Source of the DNA: LZORAL124-50-18 sp051208045
Lineage (GTDB): Bacteria; Pseudomonadota; Gammaproteobacteria; Pseudomonadales; Oleiphilaceae
Reading direction: 5' to 3'
Length of the DNA: 64,000 nucleotides
Assembly (NCBI GenBank): GCA_051208045.1
Contig: JBPJFY010000001.1
Span: forward strand, 1,225,014-1,289,013
Shown here: piece after piece, positions 61,165 to 64,000 of the stretch
Numbering within the stretch: position 1 is the stretch's first letter
How the letters are laid out: each line of letters starts with the position of its first letter
Notes under the pieces: generated by a model
The model's database searches: none
What the model was told of the DNA's origin: nothing
What the model saw: the letters and a program-made list of their open reading frames with translations, nothing else
Program-made: the position numbers and the translations under genes

Positions 61165-62298
61165 TTACTCTGAGCGCGTTTCACCCAGATTGAAGTGGTA
61201 GTGGGTGAGGCCGGGATTGTGGAGTTTCGAATATGACGTGAAGTTGATGTCCTGCCACGTATTCGCCCCGAATTTTTTCAGGTATTGGTCAATATTTTGG
61301 GGGGTGAGTGGTTTCATCCGTGTTTTGAGTTGTGCAGACTCCTGTGCGAAGTCGACGCCGTGAAAGTAATCATATAAAACGACTGCCGCCCAACCACCGT
61401 TCATGAAATGCCCTCCCATGGTGGCGACCAGTTTTTTGTCCTGAACCAATGTCAGGCCGACCTCAGCCCAGTCCACTCCTCCCGTTATAACGGCTGTGTT
61501 CAGCTCTTCTGCCGCTTCTACCACGCCGCTGGCCATGACATCACTGGCGCTCCATACAATGGCTGTGTTGGGGTAGCGAGTCATCAGGGTTTTGTATTGT
61601 TGTTTGGCGAGACTTTTTTTCCATCGTGACGAGGTAAGTTGCAATAATTCAACATCGCTTCTTGTGCGAATTGCTCTCTGCAAGCTTTCTACGCGATTGA
61701 TTGACCCTAAAGCCGCAATATCCCCCTGTATTCCTACCAAAGGGATTTTGCCGTTCGGTAACCGGCTTACGTTTTGTTTTATCCCTTCATCGATCAGCAT
61801 ATTGGCCAAATCAAAACCGGCTTGCTCATCATCTGTGAGTAAAGAGCCGATCCAGTATTTGAACTTTTCCCGCGGCTGGCCCACCCTTAACAGCGCGTCA
61901 TGATCAAGGCCGGTGATAAAAAGAAAAATGGGTGTTTGAGTGGCTTCCGCGAGTTTTATTTGCTGCTCAGCAGTTAATTTGTAGTTAGGCACAAGCAGGA
62001 CATCTGGTTTGTCGCTCGACTGCGCTGCTACTTTTACCTGCTCCAGCATTTTGATATGGCTGTTATTGGCGTAGCTGACACTCAAGCGTATGCCGAGATT
62101 TCTGCAAGCCGCGCGCATGAATTCTTCGACTTCTCCCCAAAACGCATCCCCTTGGTCTCTTTGGGTAAACATGGCAATATGAAGTTCTTTGTGATGGGCG
62201 AAGACGAACTGCGGCAAGAGGGAGGTAACGGTGGCAAGCCCTAGCAGGATGCATGGGAGCAGTTTCATCAAACTGTGGTGAGCCAGAGCTTTAGCCAT
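61165..62298 (-). CDS. Periplasmic sugar-type ABC substrate-binding protein (orphan)
   Basis: A 377-residue exported protein with a signal peptide ending near FVFA, and a two-lobed type I periplasmic binding fold (LHIAMFTQRDQGDAFWGEVEEFM, LVGIQGDIAALGSINRVESL, AIVWSASDVMASGVVEA). It resembles ribose/xylose-type binding proteins, but no ABC ATPase or permease is next to it, so it may serve a distant transporter or a membrane signalling protein. ATG 62298 or 62268 could be the start. Confidence 0.82.
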   Translation of the reverse strand: MAKALAHHSLMKLLPCILLGLATVTSLLPQFVFAHHKELHIAMFTQRDQGDAFWGEVEEFMRAACRNLGIRLSVSYANNSHIKMLEQVKVAAQSSDKPDVLLVPNYKLTAEQQIKLAEATQTPIFLFITGLDHDALLRVGQPREKFKYWIGSLLTDDEQAGFDLANMLIDEGIKQNVSRLPNGKIPLVGIQGDIAALGSINRVESLQRAIRTRSDVELLQLTSSRWKKSLAKQQYKTLMTRYPNTAIVWSASDVMASGVVEAAEELNTAVITGGVDWAEVGLTLVQDKKLVATMGGHFMNGGWAAVVLYDYFHGVDFAQESAQLKTRMKPLTPQNIDQYLKKFGANTWQDINFTSYSKLHNPGLTHYHFNLGETRSE

Positions 62299-62469
62299 TC
62301 TGTGAATCTCATCGAAAGTAGGGCCAGTGCTTTTGCATGTACGTCAGCCTATAAAATTAGTTCACTCTCATGAGAAATACTATTGATGAGTGAGTGCATC
62401 TTCAAAAGCTTTCAGGGCACTGCTTTCACCTCCAAGCATGCCTGATGAGTTAACCTTAAAGGAAAATGA

Positions 62470-62901
62470 GTGAACATAAAGAATTACGTCCAGATTACGG
62501 AAAACATTCACACCTCCGGGCAGCCCACGGCTGAAGACTTTGAATTGATTGCCTGCATGGGCATAGAGACCGTTGTTAATCTGGCCATGCCAGATTCCGA
62601 TGGAGCGATACCTGATGAGGGTGCGATTGTCACCCGACTGGGGATGAACTATGTGCATGTACCTGTGGTGTGGCAAAAGCCAACCCAGGCGCAGTTTGAA
62701 TTGTTTGTCAGCATCATGCAGTTTCATCAGAAGCGAAAAATTTGGGTTCACTGTGCATTGAATTGGCGGGTATCGGCGTTTTTCTATTTGTATAAAACGA
62801 AATACTTGGGCAGCGATCCACAATCAGCCAGAGAGGCGTTGCTTGAAATGTGGGAGCTGGATGAGGTTTGGTCACAGTTTATTGATGATCAATCGAGTTG
62901 A
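62470..62901 (+). CDS. Protein tyrosine phosphatase-like protein
   Basis: A 143-residue protein starting at GTG 62470 with AAAGGA upstream. ITENIHTSGQPTAEDFELI and the Cys-loop VHCALNWRVSAFFYLYK place it in the bacterial dual-specificity/PTP-like family, with a C-x4-R loop instead of the usual C-x5-R. This shorter loop occurs in several environmental bacterial members. Catalysis is probable but unproven. Its 3' end overlaps the convergent NTPase gene by 13 bases. Confidence 0.75.
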   Translation: MNIKNYVQITENIHTSGQPTAEDFELIACMGIETVVNLAMPDSDGAIPDEGAIVTRLGMNYVHVPVVWQKPTQAQFELFVSIMQFHQKRKIWVHCALNWRVSAFFYLYKTKYLGSDPQSAREALLEMWELDEVWSQFIDDQSS

Positions 62902-63452
62902 TTTCCGGAGCAAGGATTGGGCGATCTTTTCTTTAGCGATGCGATGACTGCCTTCATTTCCCTGGGGGTACGGACGCGAATAAAGCGAATATGTGCATAC
63001 TCTTTTGAGTCCATTAATGCCTGCATTTTTTTCTTGTTTGGGTAATAGGTGTTGATCGTCCACAAGATGATGGATTGCCGGCTGAACAGTTTCCGTAAAG
63101 ATTCCCGGTTTCCGGTGCCTGGCCACAGTTCCACGCCTGAGGTCAGTCTCAAGAAAGCTCTTTTCAATGCCTGAGACAGGGTTCGTGGGAGCGAATAGTC
63201 CACCCAGATGACGAGCTCTACGTTTTTCCATTTAATGGGCAATGTTCGAGAGTAATTTCCATCGAGTACCCAGGCGTCAACCGCGAGTTGCTCTTTGAGG
63301 TTTGCCAGGAACTCAGAATCGCTGGATTCTACCCAGTTGGGTTTCCAGAAGAGTTGGTCCATTTCGATGTGGGGGACATTCAGGATTTCTGAAACTTTTT
63401 TGGCCAGTGTTGATTTTCCGCTGCCGCTGGTTCCGATCACATTGATCCTCAT
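62889..63452 (-). CDS. Small P-loop NTPase, adenylate-kinase-like
   Basis: A 187-residue protein with Walker A GTSGSGKST at residue 7 and features of the FlaR/adenylate-kinase-like 'topology modulation protein' group (IEMDQLFWKPNW, WVLDGNYSRTLPIKW). The role is unknown. Its promoter region contains an 18-base palindrome (63497-63514), and the tandem repeat array starts about 115 bases upstream of its start. Confidence 0.78.
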   Translation of the reverse strand: MRINVIGTSGSGKSTLAKKVSEILNVPHIEMDQLFWKPNWVESSDSEFLANLKEQLAVDAWVLDGNYSRTLPIKWKNVELVIWVDYSLPRTLSQALKRAFLRLTSGVELWPGTGNRESLRKLFSRQSIILWTINTYYPNKKKMQALMDSKEYAHIRFIRVRTPREMKAVIASLKKRSPNPCSGNQLD

Positions 63453-63496
63453 CGTAGATCGCCTTTTTTGGTGGTTTTCTGTGGAGTTGGTATGTC

Positions 63497-63514
63497 ATGC
63501 TTTGTGCAAAGCAT
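63497..63514. repeat. 18-bp perfect inverted repeat
   Basis: ATGCTTTG (63497-63504) and CAAAGCAT (63507-63514) are perfectly complementary around TG. It lies about 45 bases before the NTPase start on the minus strand and could be an operator. Confidence 0.7.
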
Positions 63515-63568
63515 TTGGTCAAGCGAGAAAAGGTTAGCCGGAATACTATCAGGGTTATTTGAGGGGTA

Positions 63569-64000
63569 GAGAGAAATGGCTCCTCGAGCTGGGCTCGAAC
63601 TAGGTGGATGCACTGCATTCACCACGGATGTAATCCGTGTGCTAACCATAACTGGAAAGAAGTGTGCCGAGAGAAATGGCTCCTCGAGCTGGGCTCGAAC
63701 TAGGTGGATGCACTGCATTCACCACGGATGTAATCCGTGTGCTAACCATAACTGGAAAGAAGTGTGCCGAGAGAAATGGCTCCTCGAGCTGGGCTCGAAC
63801 TAGGTGGATGCACTGCATTCACCACGGATGTAATCCGTGTGCTAACCATAACTGGAAAGAAGTGTGCCGAGAGAAATGGCTCCTCGAGCTGGGCTCGAAC
63901 TAGGTGGATGCACTGCATTCACCACGGATGTAATCCGTGTTTTAACCATAATCGACAAGAAGTGTGCTGAGAAAAATGGCTCCTCGAGCTGGGCTCGAAC
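63569..64000 (-). repeat. Tandem array of 100-bp tRNA-like repeat units (at least 4.3 copies)
   Basis: The segment GAGAGAAATGGC recurs at 63569, 63669, 63769 and 63869 and, with one change, at 63969, so the period is exactly 100 bp. Copies 1-3 look identical to me; copy 4 has changes around 63940-63968. The plus strand of each unit holds three hairpins with 3-nt loops: TCGAGC-TGG-GCTCGA, GTGGATGC-ACT-GCATTCAC (one mismatch) and CACGGAT-GTA-ATCCGTG. On the minus strand this reads as an anticodon-like stem-loop with loop AUUACAU (anticodon UAC), a long variable-arm-like hairpin, a GUUCGAGC T-loop and a 3' CCA. T-stem pairing is only 3 of 5 and the D-arm is defective, so it is a degenerate or tRNA-derived element rather than a normal tRNA. 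The array continues beyond the window. Confidence 0.75.

Noticed and set aside
63576..63970. Small proteins with repeating sequence across the array
   Set aside because: The period of 100 is not a multiple of three, so the frames rotate; the predicted peptides are translations of repeated non-coding hairpins.
63569..64000. CRISPR array
   Set aside because: Units are contiguous 100-bp copies with no unique spacers, and no cas gene is present.
63569..64000. Functional tRNA-Val(UAC) genes
   Set aside because: T-stem pairs only 3 of 5, the D-stem is missing bases and the acceptor stem is imperfect, so I describe it only as tRNA-like.
63569..64000. Integron attC sites
   Set aside because: No clean GTTRRRY / RYYYAAC core pairs, no integrase, and units carry no cassette genes.

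Overview
This 64 kb window is chromosomal DNA from a gammaproteobacterium. The block nadB / rpoE(algU)-mucA-mucB-rseC-mucD / lepA-lepB-DUF4845-rnc-era-recO-pdxJ, and the later block barA(gacS) / cysM-rlmD-relA-mazG, follow a gene order familiar from Pseudomonas and its marine relatives. A PEP-CTERM surface protein with a PrsT-like TPR protein, unusual for Pseudomonas itself, points to an environmental, perhaps marine, member of the Pseudomonadales/Oceanospirillales group. I cannot name a genus. Most of the window is dense housekeeping DNA with no prophage, insertion sequence, rRNA gene or CRISPR array.

Layout. 1-2.6 kb: ygfZ (cut by the window edge), ygfX, sdhE and nadB on the minus strand. 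2.6-7.2 kb: the sigma-E envelope-stress operon behind a good sigma-E-type promoter, with periplasmic protease MucD at its end. 7.2-10 kb: a large CHASE-PAS-GGDEF-EAL protein. 10-16.4 kb: lepA, lepB, DUF4845, rnc, era, recO, pdxJ, with overlapping starts and stops from rnc onward. 16.4-20.3 kb: the PEP-CTERM locus with an apparent sigma-54 promoter and an upstream inverted repeat. 20.3-28.7 kb: GacS/BarA kinase, cysM, rlmD, relA, mazG. 28.8-35.1 kb: CDGSH and DM13 proteins, a response regulator, PEP carboxylase and a YbaK-HDOD fusion. 35.2-41.5 kb: adk, tsaB, uppP, an unknown small protein, rsmJ and plsB. 41.8-46.3 kb: a GldA/permease/GldG-like ABC operon followed by murI. 46.4-55.7 kb: aspC, uvrB, a CDF transporter, pyrD, rmf, rlmKL. 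55.7-63.5 kb: a less conserved stretch with a beta-barrel protein, a degenerate exonuclease-like protein, an M18 aminopeptidase, a YdjM-family protein, DUF2489, three GNAT acetyltransferases (the middle one frameshifted), an orphan sugar-type binding protein, a tyrosine-phosphatase-like protein and a small P-loop NTPase.

The most unusual feature is at the right edge (63569-64000): an exact 100-bp tandem repeat, at least 4.3 copies, running off the window. Each unit folds into three consecutive hairpins with 3-nt loops. On the minus strand it carries a tRNA-like T-loop, a 3' CCA, an anticodon-like stem-loop (UAC) and a long variable-arm-like hairpin, but a poor D-arm and T-stem. It looks like an amplified tRNA-like or tRNA-derived element.

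Other points of interest are a cluster of three DnaA boxes in a 695-bp AT-rich gap before pyrD that resembles a DARS/datA-type element; a 65-codon in-frame open leader upstream of rpoE; a terminator-like hairpin that holds the murI start codon in its loop; and a 19-bp triplicated leader before the aminopeptidase gene. Start codons were chosen from family length and visible Shine-Dalgarno sequences and are inferences.
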